Positions 40,136 to 50,154 of a stretch of DNA of 64,000 bases are shown here, piece by piece. The stretch lies in NCBI GenBank assembly GCA_038146805.1, contig JAYQSH010000002.1:62001-126000 (forward strand). The letters are read 5' to 3'. The DNA is from CAIYXB01 sp038146805 (lineage in GTDB: Bacteria > Cyanobacteriota > Vampirovibrionia > LMEP-6097). The notes beneath the pieces were generated by a model. It was not told the origin of the DNA, made no database searches, and was given only the letters and a program-made list of their open reading frames with translations. Position 1 is the stretch's first letter. Each line of letters starts with the position of its first letter. The translations under genes were made by a program, and so were the position numbers.

Positions 40136-40294
40136 TCAATGCTTACAAGGAGAATCTCCTGGCTTACCGCAAGGTTTTTTTGCGGGATCTTTACTTGGTG
40201 ACGTGGGTGTCGCTGGTTGTGGTTTTTTCGCTGGTTGTGTCGGTGTCGCTGGTTGTGTCGCTGGTTGTGTCGCCAGGTTCATGAATTTTATCAT
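40136..40294 (-). CDS. Small Pro/Thr/Gln-rich protein, 52 aa
   Basis: Starts MIKFMNLATQPATQPATP and ends KPCGKPGDSPCKH, with two Cys near the end. The middle is a PATP/PAKKP low-complexity stretch encoded by short DNA repeats (GTCGCTGGTTGT on the plus strand). The ATG overlaps the stop of the gene before it (ATGA) and has GGAG nine bases upstream, so it is very likely translated. The first 14 bases match the ART gene start. No function can be assigned; it could be a linker-like or secreted peptide. Confidence 0.5.
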   Translation of the reverse strand: MIKFMNLATQPATQPATPTQPAKKPQPATPTSPSKDPAKKPCGKPGDSPCKH

Positions 40295-41076
40295 TTATTC
40301 TCCTTTTTTTTAATTTCTACTGAGGATATTGGCAAAGGTCTTATTGTTCTATCAGGATCTTTTAATCTCTGCTCCCATTTTAACTCCGCTAATTCTTTAT
40401 TAATTTGCTTTTGCCCTCCATTGTTCCTTTCATAGTATTTGTCATTATACGGATCATAAGCAATAGTCCAATCAGCTACTATTGTATCTTTATCAAAGAC
40501 ACTAGTATCCACTATCAATGGACTATGCTCTTGATTTTTTGGTTCATTTTTATTAAGATATGAATTCCATGCTTCACACAATTTACTTACATTCTGAGTA
40601 ATATCAGGCATTTGCTCTTCTGGCTGCTCATCGAAATAAGCAGAAGTATCCTGCGTATCGAGCGTGTCATTAGAATAACCTTTTACATGCAAAGATTCTA
40701 AAATATCTAATTGATAAGTCATTATCTGAAATCTATTCATAATTTCATATATATTCAAATGATCTTGCCTAAACTTTTCTAATTCCGGTCCTAAGCGACT
40801 CCAATCAGTATTGTAGCCCCCAATAATATGTGATTTATGTATATGCCCAGCAATATCCTTTGTTTCTTCTTGTCTCTTGCTTTCCCAACTAAATAATGGG
40901 CTTGAATTTGGCTGTCTTGCATTTGTCAGACCCCCTCCAAACACAGAATTTGAACTAAATACAAGTGCTTCAGGATGTTTCACTAATAACTCTGATTTTA
41001 AATTATTTAGTCCGCCTGATTTAGCAATTTCTTCTTCTAAAACTCTAGTTGGAATCATTATGCTTGTCGCATTCAC
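40291..41076 (-). CDS. Hypothetical protein, 261 aa
   Basis: Not recognised. Starts MNATSIMIPTRVLEEEIAKSGG. No signal peptide or membrane segment. A polar, probably globular middle (WSRLGPELEKFRQDHLNIYEIMNRF) and a charged C-terminal helix (NKELAELKWEQRLKDP). It is the second gene of an operon with 41127-42466 upstream and the 52-aa gene downstream. Neighbours suggest an accessory, possibly effector-related role; that is only context. Confidence 0.5.
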   Translation of the reverse strand: MNATSIMIPTRVLEEEIAKSGGLNNLKSELLVKHPEALVFSSNSVFGGGLTNARQPNSSPLFSWESKRQEETKDIAGHIHKSHIIGGYNTDWSRLGPELEKFRQDHLNIYEIMNRFQIMTYQLDILESLHVKGYSNDTLDTQDTSAYFDEQPEEQMPDITQNVSKLCEAWNSYLNKNEPKNQEHSPLIVDTSVFDKDTIVADWTIAYDPYNDKYYERNNGGQKQINKELAELKWEQRLKDPDRTIRPLPISSVEIKKKENK

Positions 41077-41126
41077 TAAATTATCGTAATGATCGTTATA
41101 AAAAATGCAACTATAATTTTCTTGAG

Positions 41127-42466
41127 CTAATTGATAATTATCCGAGTTTGGTTTATTATCAAAGCGCCTCTTAATTTGTAAATTGATGATTTAGCTAAAT
41201 CATCAAAAATGCTCTCCGAACGCTCCAACGCCTGCTGGTCAGAAATTTCTTCTTGTGGGTTAATTACTTGAGGTTTCCAAGCCGTCATAGGACTAACATA
41301 TTTTTTCACCGCAGTGCTTGGTTCAAAACCTTCAAAGCTCCAACCATTTCCAGGGAAATTCTCATCTTCCCAATTACTAGCATAAGTCTCTAGATTATTT
41401 ACTTTTAACCAAGTCCAAAATTTATCATATTGCGAGTGATCTTGAGAAAAATCCATACTATCTGGAGGGAAAATCTTTCTTGCCGAGTAGGCTTCATGAA
41501 TAGAGCTTCTAGAACGCCGTATAGAACCTTGCATTATTTCAGCAGTTTGCATAAACGCAGCTTGTACATTTTCTGGTTCATGCTTTACAGACCAGGGATG
41601 TTGATCAAAATATAAAAATTTTGGTAATTGTCTATCTGGCTTCCCTTGAGACCTGTGAATAAGTTCGTCTCTTACTATAATATCAGCAAGAGCTGATAAA
41701 AACTCTCTTGTATCTAATAAACTAACTCTCTTTAATAAATTCTCAAGTTCCATAGATCTAATATCGGCTTTGATAAAATCTAAACCTTTTACGATGTCGT
41801 CTACCCAGAATTTTTTCTCTGAACTAATCGGCGCGACTACTGCGTCTGCTGCTCCGTCTGCAAATAACTTATAAATCTTTTCATCTGCTCCTATCTCTAT
41901 TAATTCGGCAAAACCACTTGCAATGACGCCTACCATGTGTCCTTTCCCTGAATTAATTGCCGAGACTGATGCCATTTCGCATAATTCCCAAATCCTTTCA
42001 TCTGCTCCGCTCTTTTTTAATTTGGCTAAACCACTTGCAATGAAGCCTACAATGTGTCCTTTCCCTAAATTAATTGCCGAGACTGATGCCATTTTGCATA
42101 ATTTCCAAATCTTTTCATCTGCTTCGCTCTTTATTAATTTGGTTAAACCACTTGCAATGTCGCCTACAAAGCGAACATTCATTGAATTAATTGCCGAGTT
42201 TGCTGCTTCTTTAAATAAATCTAGAATTGAAAAGAAATCTGGAATTGACTTTTTAAAGATGAATTTGCGGCTAGTAGTGTTTTAATTTCTGTTTTAATTC
42301 GATCATCTAGACTCACAGTAATACTTTCTTCAGGCTGATGCAATGATAAACACAAATCAGGTAAAAACGGATCACCATTACACAGTCTAATTAAACTATT
42401 GATTGGACGTTCTATTATACTTTCTAAAGTTAGATTTCGAACTTTATTAAGAACATTTATAAACAT
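41127..42466 (-). CDS. Hypothetical protein with three 39-aa repeats (one frame break)
   Basis: Not recognised. An 81-codon N-terminal piece (MFINVLNKVRNLTLESIIERP) breaks near 42230; a one-base change joins PDFFSILDLFKEAANSAINSM and the rest. Three tandem units of 39 residues (about 41880-42190) of the form GKGHxVGxIASGLAKLxxSGADERIWELCEMASVSAI look like short helical, HEAT-like repeats. The C-terminal half holds YFDQHPWSVKHEPENVQAAF and a Trp-rich stretch. First gene of the operon, with a TTGACA/TAAAAT promoter directly upstream. Confidence 0.5.
41880..42190 (-). repeat. Three 117-bp coding repeats
   Basis: The plus-strand phrase CCACTTGCAATG occurs at 41914, 42031 and 42148, exactly 117 bases apart. 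Units are close at the DNA level, suggesting a recent duplication within the gene. Confidence 0.8.
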
Positions 42467-42472
42467 TTAATT

Positions 42473-42503
42473 ATTTTAACACTCCCCGGTGCCATTGTGT
42501 CAA
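42473..42503 (-). promoter_or_regulatory. Probable promoter of the 42.5-40.1 kb operon
   Basis: A perfect TTGACA (42498-42503) and TAAAAT (42473-42478) with a 19-base spacer on the minus strand. The -10 box ends six bases before the ATG at 42466, again the leaderless layout. Confidence 0.4.
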
Positions 42504-42606
42504 GCTCACATAGGTCAAAGACTGGATATTTTTAAGGATCCACTGAACAATGATTTATCGCAGAACTAGCTCAAAGTTAGTCAATGACTAGCTATGATGG
42601 TAAAAT

Positions 42607-42985
42607 GTGTACATACAAGGCACTTTTTTAAACCTAATAAACACTGCTAAAAAGCCAACAAAAGCCGCTAAATTCCACAAGGAAATTGATAGAGTGGTTC
42701 CCTGGTACAGAATTAATAATATTTTGAAGAAATGGAAGGATTCTTATTTGGGTAGGAAGGGCTATCGTCCCGTGACGAAGTTTAATGGGCGTGCTTCCAA
42801 ACCCGTAATAAGTATCTTGAGTCTTTAGATTTGGGCATAAGTAGGGTTTGGTTAGACACGCCTAACAAAAGAATCAAACACCGTCCCTTAATATGATATT
42901 ACTAAAAGATTTCTATGGTTTGAGCGACTTTGAGACTGAAGAAATGATCATAGTCCGGATCTCATTGCGTAAATTCATGAAACTA
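42607..42985 (+). pseudogene. IS5-like transposase remnant
   Basis: Two pieces in different frames: KEIDRVVPWYRINNILKKW...GRKGYRP (42607-42828), the N-terminal part of IS5/IS1182-type transposases, then LLKDFYGLSDFETEEMIIVRISLRKFMKL (about 42890-42985). The sequence then switches directly to the duplicated ART fragment on the other strand. No catalytic domain remains. Confidence 0.7.
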
Positions 42986-43002
42986 GTAATGGATGAAACG
43001 AG

Positions 43003-43205
43003 GCTAGCCTCTAATCCAGATACAGTCCTTGCAAATATTTTCATTAGTTCAGGATTCTTCTCTATATTTTGATATTCATGCCAAAGTTGATTAATTTTTT
43101 TTTCTCTAGCTTTTGTATCAATTAGCCTGATGAATTTTATCATTAGATTGCAAGTAGCTTTCTTGAAATAAGCTCCAGGCGTAATTTAATGCAGGCTTTG
43201 CTTTA
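43003..43205 (-). pseudogene. Duplicated LysR 3' end and ADP-ribosyltransferase 5' end (direct repeat copy B)
   Basis: Second copy of the segment at 38905-39103. It holds the last codons of the LysR gene (stop at 43118-43120) and the first 47 codons of an ART gene starting at 43143 (MIKFIRLIDTKAREKKINQ...SGLEAS), cut off at the transposase remnant. Here the ART start is in frame with the rest, which guides the repair of copy A. It lies five bases from the argG stop. Confidence 0.75.
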
Positions 43206-43209
43206 CCCC

Positions 43210-44473
43210 TTATTTACTATGTTTCAATTTATTAAAACTATCTAGTAAATCCAAATTACGCATATGTAATTGTCCAATTCTATCTAAGGGACTAAACGAG
43301 GATTCATCTTTTTCCATGGTAAGTTTTTCTGGATGATAACTAAAATTGTCACCTGTAGTGTTTAGTATTGTATAGTCGTCTCCTCGACGTAGTTCTAGTA
43401 TTACTTCACCACTAACATAGCAAGCAAATTTTGCTAAACTTGCTTTGATCATTTCTGCTTGTAAATCATACCAACGCCCTTGATAAAGCAGTTTGCCTAA
43501 TTGCTTTCCCCATGAGCGATAGAGTTCTAAGCAATCTTCGTTGTGAATTGCGGCGACCAATCTTTCATAAGCAATAAACAACAACATCATTCCGGGTGCT
43601 TCATAGATACCTCTACTTTTTGCTTCTATAATTCTATTTTCAATTTGGTCAGACATTCCAAGTCCATGACGCCCACCAATCTTATTAGCTTCCAAAAGAA
43701 GTTCAACTGAATCTTTGATTTCTTTGCCGTTGATATGGCTTGGTAATCCATTTGTAAACCTAATACTAACTTCTTCAGTTTTAATATCGACAGCTGGATC
43801 CCAAAATTTTACTCCCATTATAGGTTCAACAATTTTAATTCCTCGATCTAAAAATTCTAAATCTTTTGCTTCATGTGTTGCTCCAATAATATTGGAGTCA
43901 GTTGAGTAAGCCTTTTCCACACTGTCTTTGTAAGCAAAGCCGCGTGAGTTTAAAAACTCGCTCATTTCTTTGCGACCGCCAAGTTCACGATTGAAATCCT
44001 CATCAAGCCATGGCTTATAAATTTCAATTTCTGGATTCACTAAAGCTCCATAGCGAAAAAATCTTTCAATATCATTACCCTTATAAGTTGAACCATCACC
44101 CCAGATATTGACTCCATCTTTTGCATGGCTTCTACTAGTCGAGTTCCCGTAACTGCTCTACCCAAAGGTGTTGAATTAAAATAAAATTTGCCCGCAGAGT
44201 TAATATGAAAAGCACCGCATTGTAAAGCCACAAAGGCTTCTTTGACTAATTCTTCGCGGCAATCAACCAAGCGAGCCTCCTGAGCCCCATAGTCAAGAGC
44301 TTTTTGCGGGATCGTACTATAGTCTTTTTCGTCCGGTTGTGCAAGGTTTGCAGTGTATGCATATGCTATTGCACCTTTTTCTTTTATCCACGCGATCGCA
44401 GCAGAGGTGTCTAAGCCCCGAAAAGCTATGGCAACTTTTTGCCAACTGGTAATTTTTTGAGTATCTTTGCCAT
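43210..44473 (-). CDS. argG: Argininosuccinate synthase ArgG (frame breaks)
   Basis: Joins citrulline and aspartate using ATP in arginine synthesis; this is the E. coli-type enzyme of about 445 residues. The ATG at 44473 gives MAKILKK and joins ITSWQKVAIAF after one extra A; another A near 44115 joins QKDGVNIWGDGSTYKGND. The C-terminal half is intact (GGRHGLGMSDQIENRIIEAKSRGIYEAPGM). The ATP-binding loop, normally SGGLDTS, reads FRGLDTS, one residue short, probably because T- and G-runs were shortened. argC lies just upstream, so this is an arginine operon. Confidence 0.85.
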
Positions 44474-44510
44474 TGTCTGTAAATTATAGCAAAGCCTCTG
44501 TCTCTGAAAA

Positions 44511-45509
44511 CTAAAAAGCTAAATTCATGTTTTGTACAGCTTGCCCGGCAGCACCTTTTACTAAATTATCAATGCAAGAACAAATAATTAATCTATTGGT
44601 ATCAGGGTCGTAGTCTAAACCAATTAAGGTTAAATTATTTTGGTAACAATTTTGTGTCTCTGGTAGTTGACCTTTGTCTAAAACTTTGACAAAATTTGTT
44701 GCTTTGTAAAAATCTTTGTAATAGTCATAAAACTCATCATAATTAAAATTCGCTTTGCAATTAATATGAATAGTTGCTTGTAAACCTCTAAACATTGGTA
44801 ATAAATGTGGTGTGAAACTTACTTTGATTGTTTCTTGAGCAAGCTCAGACAAAAGCATATTGATTTCTGGTGTGTGTCTGTGTTTGCCGGCAATGTTATA
44901 AGCTTTGAAATTTTCTACAAAAGTATTTTCCTCGTTAAATTTTCTACCGGCTCCGCTTGTGCCAGATGCCGCATTGATGATGATTGATTGCTTATCAAAA
45001 AAATCTGTGCTGACAACCGGTGCAAGTGCTAAGTTTGCGGCAGTGGTGTAGCAACCCGGATTAGCAATTAAAAAAGGTTTTTTTAATTTGCTAATTATGT
45101 TTTTTTTGATTTCTACTAAACCATACAAGGCAGATTCTAAAAGCTTTTCATCTTTATGTGTGAAACCATAATATTTTTGGTAATCAGAATTATTGTTTAA
45201 TCTAAAGTCGGCACTAAAATCAATAACTGAAATATTTTTTTCTAAAAAATCTTTTGCATGTTTATTTGCAATATTGTTTGGTGTTGTAAAAAATACTAAA
45301 TCTAATTTTGTTTTTTTGATATCTTCAAGGCTCACAAGCTCTTGATCAAAGTCTAAATCATCGTACAATTCTGAAATATTTTTGCCAATATGTGATTCAC
45401 TGCTAATTTTTTCAATAATCACATTATTGTGTCTAGACAAGAGCCTAATAAGTTCATGCCCAGTGTAGCCAGAGGCGCCAATAATTGCAATTTTGATTTT
45501 TTCTTGCAT
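44511..45509 (-). CDS. argC: N-acetyl-gamma-glutamyl-phosphate reductase ArgC
   Basis: NADPH-dependent third step of arginine synthesis. 332 residues, intact. N-terminal nucleotide site IAIIGASGYTGHELIRLL, catalytic Cys in LIANPGCYTTAA, and HRHTPEI later, all as in the family. argG follows 38 bases downstream. The divergent amidase starts 62 bases away from its start. Confidence 0.95.
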   Translation of the reverse strand: MQEKIKIAIIGASGYTGHELIRLLSRHNNVIIEKISSESHIGKNISELYDDLDFDQELVSLEDIKKTKLDLVFFTTPNNIANKHAKDFLEKNISVIDFSADFRLNNNSDYQKYYGFTHKDEKLLESALYGLVEIKKNIISKLKKPFLIANPGCYTTAANLALAPVVSTDFFDKQSIIINAASGTSGAGRKFNEENTFVENFKAYNIAGKHRHTPEINMLLSELAQETIKVSFTPHLLPMFRGLQATIHINCKANFNYDEFYDYYKDFYKATNFVKVLDKGQLPETQNCYQNNLTLIGLDYDPDTNRLIICSCIDNLVKGAAGQAVQNMNLAF

Positions 45510-45570
45510 AAATAAAAAGTTTAACTTATATCTAGGATTATTACTGTATGATTTAGTATTGATAGGAAAT

Positions 45571-47239
45571 ATGATCGCTAAATATATGAAAAAAAATAGC
45601 TTTTTGAGAAAATCCAGAGTTTTGCTATTGTTTTTGCTTGTAAATTTCTGCTTTGCTACTCAGGTCTTTGCTAAAGATCTTAATATAACTGAGGTTTTGT
45701 ATCGCAACCATGTTTTGAGCTTAAAACATGACTCATTTTCTGATATCAAGTTCAAAAAACGTATTTATAATGACCCAGCTCGTTTGGTTTTTGATATTTA
45801 TGATGCCAAGCTTGATTCTCCTTTGACTTTTCGTGAAGAAAATATCACTGGTGATATTAGTTCTGTTAGAGTTGCTCAGTTTGAAGCAAATACCGTGCGT
45901 ATTGTTTGTGAAGCCAAAAATACTATCGCGCTTGAAAAAATAAAATAGAAAATATTGGACAGACACTTTATTTTAAATTTAGAGTGTGTAATGTAATTTT
46001 GCAAGATATTAGTTTTCAAGATGGTGATTTGAGAATTGTTGCTGATGGTCCTATGGTACCGCGCACAATTTTGTTAGATGACCCTGAAAGATTAGTGCTT
46101 GATCTAATTGGCGCAGAATTAAAATCAGTCTCACAAGAACAAAAAATTGATAACGGTGTTGATGAATCTATTCGAATTTCTCAGTTTGAAACATCTATTG
46201 TACGAGTTGTTTTCACTGGTAAAAAAACACACGATAGAGAAGTTAGAATTTCTGATAATGAAAAACAAATCATAGTAATTGGTAAAGAAGGTAAATCAAG
46301 AGCTCGAGAGGGTTTCACTGATGAACTCACTAAATTAGCAATTCTCAATGAAGATGCTAAATCTGTTACTTACCAAATCTCGGGTGAAAAAAATTACACT
46401 ATAAATTTTAAAATTACATAACCCAGAAAGATTAGTGGTTGATTTTATAGATCATGAAATGAACGATTCTTTTGGAGCTGAGCCTTTAGCTGAAACAAGT
46501 ATGGTTTCTGATATACGTTTTGGTAAAGCTACAGTTGGTAGACCAGTAACAAGAGTGGTTTTTGATTTGCGTGGTAGTAAAATCGAAGAAGAATTTAAAG
46601 AAAATTCTGATGGTACTGCTCTTTACATTAGGTTAAAGGGCGAAGCTTCAGATGAAGAAGAAGACCAAGAGCAAGATCTTGATATTAAAGCTATTAACCC
46701 AAGTAAAAAAGCAATTGTTGTTATTGATGCTGGTCATGGTGGTTATGATTATGGAGCGATTTATGAGGGCTATAACGAAAAAGATATTAACCTTGATGTT
46801 GCCAACAAGGTCAATAGTTATTTGGCACAAGCTGGTGTAGATAGCTATATGACTCGTACAGAAGATCGCTTTATTTCACTCGCTGAAAGAGTTGATATCT
46901 CTAATACAGTTGCTCCAAAGATTTTTGTTTCAGTACACTCTAACGCCATTACCTCTAACACTAAAATGTCTGGCTTGCAGACTTATTATTATTCAAGTAC
47001 TGGTTATAAATTAGCGAGTGTTATACACAAACAACTTTTAAAAGAAGTGAAAATGGAAGATGGTCATGTAAGAAAGTCAAACTTTTTGTTTGTAAAAACA
47101 CACGTGCGCCATCAATATTAATTGAGATGGGTTTATGACCAATAAAGATGAACTGCGTAAATTAACAAGCGATAGTTATCAAAATAAATTGGCAAAAGCA
47201 ATTGCTGAAGGTATTATAGAGTACTTGGAAAAATATTAA
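45571..47239 (+). CDS. N-acetylmuramoyl-L-alanine amidase with AMIN domains (frame breaks)
   Basis: Periplasmic peptidoglycan hydrolase that splits daughter cells. A signal peptide (VLLLFLLVNFCFATQVFA) precedes three AMIN-type modules (about 45690-45940, 45985-46290 and 46430-46640), each with a PxRLVxD motif. The Amidase_3 domain has VIDAGHGGYDYGA, the Glu in YNEKDINLD, SVHSNA and the catalytic LIEMGF, which gives all four zinc and active-site residues. Breaks near 45945, 46420, 47103 and 47134 separate the pieces; small indels restore them. The start is 45571 or the ATG at 45586. The stop overlaps the murI start (TAATG). Confidence 0.85.
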
Positions 47240-47986
47240 TGAAACTTGGTTTTACGATTCAGGTATAGGTGGTTTATCAGTTTTAAATTCTTTTTTAAAA
47301 ACTTTTAAAGCTTCATATAGTTATTTTTTATTTCGCTGATAATGCTAATGCTCCTTATGGTGATAAAAATCCAGAGCAAATTATTGCTTTTGTGCAAAAG
47401 ATTTTTGATGAAATGCATGCTAATGATGTTGATTTGGTTATTTCTGCTTGCAACACAAGTTCTGCATTGTTAAAAAATATGGATTTGGATAATTATTTTT
47501 TTCATGTAATTTCTTTAGTCGATGTTTTACAAGATTATTTTAAAAACAATCTTGAAGCTTCTGTTTTGGCGGATATGCAGGTGCCTGTTGGCTTTTTAGC
47601 GACGCAATCCTCGGTCAATTCAAAAGCATATGAAAATTGGGGCTTAAATATACATGCTATAGCTTGCCCTTCTCTTGTGCCGTTGGTTGAAGCTGGTAAG
47701 CTTGATGAGGCTAAACTTGAATGGCAAAAATATTTAAATCAACTTGATGCACAGGTTCAATATGTGATTGTTGGCTGTACTCATTATAGTTTTTTACTAG
47801 AAGGCTCTGACCCTAAATATAAATTTATTGACCCCGCTAAGCTTATCTGTGGACTATTTTTGCAAATTCGCTTTATGCAGACCAACTAATAAATTACAAG
47901 ATTCTGCAAAAAAGCTCTTGATTTACAAATGCAGTTTTTCAAATGAAAGCCCCGAATATTTGAAATTGGTTAATTCTCTTCTTTGA
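47239..47986 (+). CDS. murI: Glutamate racemase MurI (frame breaks)
   Basis: Makes D-glutamate for peptidoglycan. The ATG overlaps the amidase stop. Pieces: YDSGIGGLSVLNSFLKTF, ADNANAPYGDKNPEQ, the first catalytic Cys in ISACNTSSALL, and the second in VIVGCTHYSFLL. Breaks lie in T-runs near 47253 and 47325, and one near 47840 leads to the ending YLKLVNSLL at 47986. Both catalytic Cys survive. Essential in most bacteria, so sequence error is likely. It pairs with the amidase as a wall-synthesis operon. Confidence 0.85.
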
Positions 47987-48430
47987 GTTTTTTACTATTC
48001 TTGCTTTTGATTTTTTCGTTTAGTTTATTTAGTTTGTCTTTTAAATTTTTTTTTGTATCTGGACTTAGAATATAGTGTGTATCATCTGTTTTAAAGTAAT
48101 TGCCATTTTGTTTTTCATACATTAAATCTAATGCTTCATAAATGTCAAAATTAAAGCCAAGTTGTTGTCTTCTTGTTGATTTTATTTTTGTCTCTAACAA
48201 TAGTGGTCCAAATTTTTTACTTAAATCTTTTTTGTTTTTGATCTTTTTGTCTTCAAACAAAAACAAATCTCCATCAAGTTTTTGTGTTGGATGTTTGAAT
48301 TGCTTGTTGTTAATTTCTTTATCACTAAAATAAATACTATTAAGTTCAATATTTTCTGCACAGCAATAATTGCAACTTTAAAACAGTAAGGGTAGATATC
48401 AGTAACAATTTTTTCTTGCTAAAGCCCCAT
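47970..48430 (-). CDS. Hypothetical protein (~150 aa, frame breaks)
   Basis: Not recognised. The clear frame continues upstream of 48266 to about 48370 (NIELNSIYFSDKEINNKQF, then DGDLFLFEDKKIKNKK, FNFDIYEALDLMYEKQNG and a Lys-rich C-terminus). An ATG at 48430 just after the sugar kinase gene is a possible start but needs frame repair. The part before NIEL would be Cys-rich (CNYCCAEN) if one T is restored. It converges with murI. Confidence 0.4.
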
Positions 48431-48444
48431 GCCTATATATTAAC

Positions 48445-49714
48445 TCAGATTAGAGATAAACCATTATTTGATTGGCTTATGTGTAATAATTCTGGTTTTT
48501 TAATTTCTAAAAAATTTTCATAAAAGTTTTTAATTAGATATTCTTTTAATGCTTCACTTTGAGTTTTACTAACAACTGCAATATTATTGCAAAACCAAAA
48601 CCTGCACCTGTAATGCTACTACCAAAGACTCCAGTAAAGTTTGCCGTTATATTTTGCAATAGATCATTTTTCAAAGTACTAGCGTGGTAATAACCATAAT
48701 GTTCTTTGAGTTTCAATTTACGGTCATAAACAAAATTCAATTTATCTGCTTCGCTTATTTCTTGTTTTTCTTCTTTGCTAAAGTCATAATTTTTTTCCGC
48801 TTGATGTGATAAATTCAAATGTTTACCTAATTCAGAGATAGAAAAGTTTTTAGATAATTCTAGAGTTCTTTTAGATTCTGCTAGTCCATAAAGAGCAAGT
48901 CCTTGTAATAATTTATCATCAAAGCCATCTAAAAAATCAAAAATTTCTTTTCTGAAATTTTCAAATGCAAATCTGCAAGGTATGTGCAATTATAGTCACT
49001 CACTAAAGAATTGAGAGTTTTGTATTTTTCTAGTTTTTTATTTTTCTATAAACTCAGGTTCGTTTTTATCGGCTTTTTGATAACTTTGAATTGTGACAAA
49101 ATCAATTTCCTCTGGAATTTTGATGTAATTTATTTCTAAGTCTGGAAATATTTTTATTGAGCTAATAAAACCTTTTTACTGAATATTTGCGCGCATTGGT
49201 CTCCTAGCCCTGATTTGAAACCTCTATTTTCTTCAATGCTTTGACATAGTTTGATGATTGCAAACATTGTTTTTTTGTTTGCTAGGGGATTTTTAAAAGC
49301 TTCTTTGAAATCTTTTAAATTGAAAATTTCTACTAAGTTTCGTAAGCAACTCAATATTAGTGCGTGCGAAGAACTTAAGCCAGATGCAATTGGGATATTG
49401 CTTTTAATAGATAGCTTTAATTCAAGTCCGCTTAAATTTATTTGCAGGATGTCAATTAGGCTCAGCACATAAAAACTCCAATCGAGTTTGTTATTAAGTG
49501 CTTCTTTGATTTCTGTTTGTAAAAAAACTCTGTCTGAAAATTCTCTATTCTCAAGAATTAATTTGCCGTCGCCGTCTGTCAAATAGCCAGTTACATTAGT
49601 TTCTCTATTATCAAGCAAATAAAGTAAGTGACTATTTATGTAGTCTGCGTGTTTACTAAGGCTAAGACGACCGGGACAACGAGTTGTGATAGTTTTATTT
49701 TTTATAAAAACCAA
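48445..49714 (-). CDS. GHMP kinase, galactokinase-like (frame breaks)
   Basis: Sugar kinase. The TTG start at 49714 lies two bases after the previous stop. Motif 1 is CPGRLSLSKHADYINSHLLYLLDN, motif 2 is PIASGLSSSHALILSC (ATP loop), then RGFKSGLGDQCAQIFSKK. Breaks near 49150, 49060 and 48985 lead to the C-terminal piece with motif 3 GSSITGAGFGF, and a last break near 48590 joins SEALKEYLIKNFYENF to the stop at 48445. The pattern fits galactokinase or a related sugar kinase; the substrate is uncertain because the GEHTDY motif is altered to SKHADY. Confidence 0.7.
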
Positions 49715-49716
49715 AA

Positions 49717-49944
49717 TTACTGAGTTGATTGTATTTTAATTGCTTCAATAAGATCATTTGGCTCAATATAGCCTTCTTCCAAGAGTATTCTGCCAATTGG
49801 ATATTTATCTTCTGGTGATTGACCAGCTTGAATATCTAAAGCCTTGTTTAATTGATCTTCGTTTAAAGCACCGATATTTATTAAAATTTCACCTAAACGA
49901 TATTTTTTCTTTTCTTCTACCATACTAGATTTAAATATACCCAA
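49717..49944 (-). CDS. Stand-alone GspE/PilB N-terminal (MshEN-like) domain protein
   Basis: 75 residues made of two short repeats, YRLGEILINIGALNEDQLNKAL and YPIGRILLEEGYIEPNDLIEAI, the pattern of the T2SSE N-terminal domain found at the start of type II secretion and type IV pilus ATPases; some such domains bind cyclic di-GMP. Here it stands alone with no ATPase. A later ATG at 49923 (MVEEKKKYRLG) is also possible. Next to a GHMP kinase. Confidence 0.6.
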   Translation of the reverse strand: MGIFKSSMVEEKKKYRLGEILINIGALNEDQLNKALDIQAGQSPEDKYPIGRILLEEGYIEPNDLIEAIKIQSTQ

Positions 49945-50030
49945 TTTACTTAAAAATTAGCTCAGAAATATATTGGTTAAGATAATGGCGAAAAACGTGG
50001 TCTTCGTGCCTGGCACAATGATTTTAAAAA

Positions 50031-50117
50031 GCTACAGCGACACCTAAAAACAAAATGCTTATGGCTGCTTAGTTTCCCATCTGACCAGGTTCGCTAGCTT
50101 TTACCGCCAGCTGTAGC
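50031..50117 (-). ncRNA. ffs: Signal recognition particle RNA, small bacterial type
   Basis: On the minus strand the conserved apical loop GGTCAGATGGGAAACTAAGC runs on to AGCC, matching the universal GGUCAG...GGAA...AGCAGCC signature. The ends GCTACAGC and GCTGTAGC pair perfectly, closing an 87-base hairpin. It works with Ffh to target membrane proteins. Between atpC and the MshEN-like gene; the stretch 49945-50030 shows nothing else. Confidence 0.82.
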
Positions 50118-50154
50118 ATAAAAAATAATAACATAAATATGATTGTCAGAGTAA

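Noticed and set aside
40104..40435. Plus-strand frames rich in Gly/Val/Cys or Trp/Cys
   Set aside because: The minus-strand 52-aa gene has a binding site, a coupled start and sensible composition; the plus frames are its antisense.
42480..42515. Third copy of the 33-bp inverted element
   Set aside because: Only scattered matches (CATTGTGTCAAGCTCA); similarity is too low to separate from chance.
48361..48400. Radical-SAM-like CxxxCxxC motif in the 48-kb hypothetical gene
   Set aside because: It appears only after inserting a base, and the remaining 130 residues are too short and unlike a radical SAM domain.
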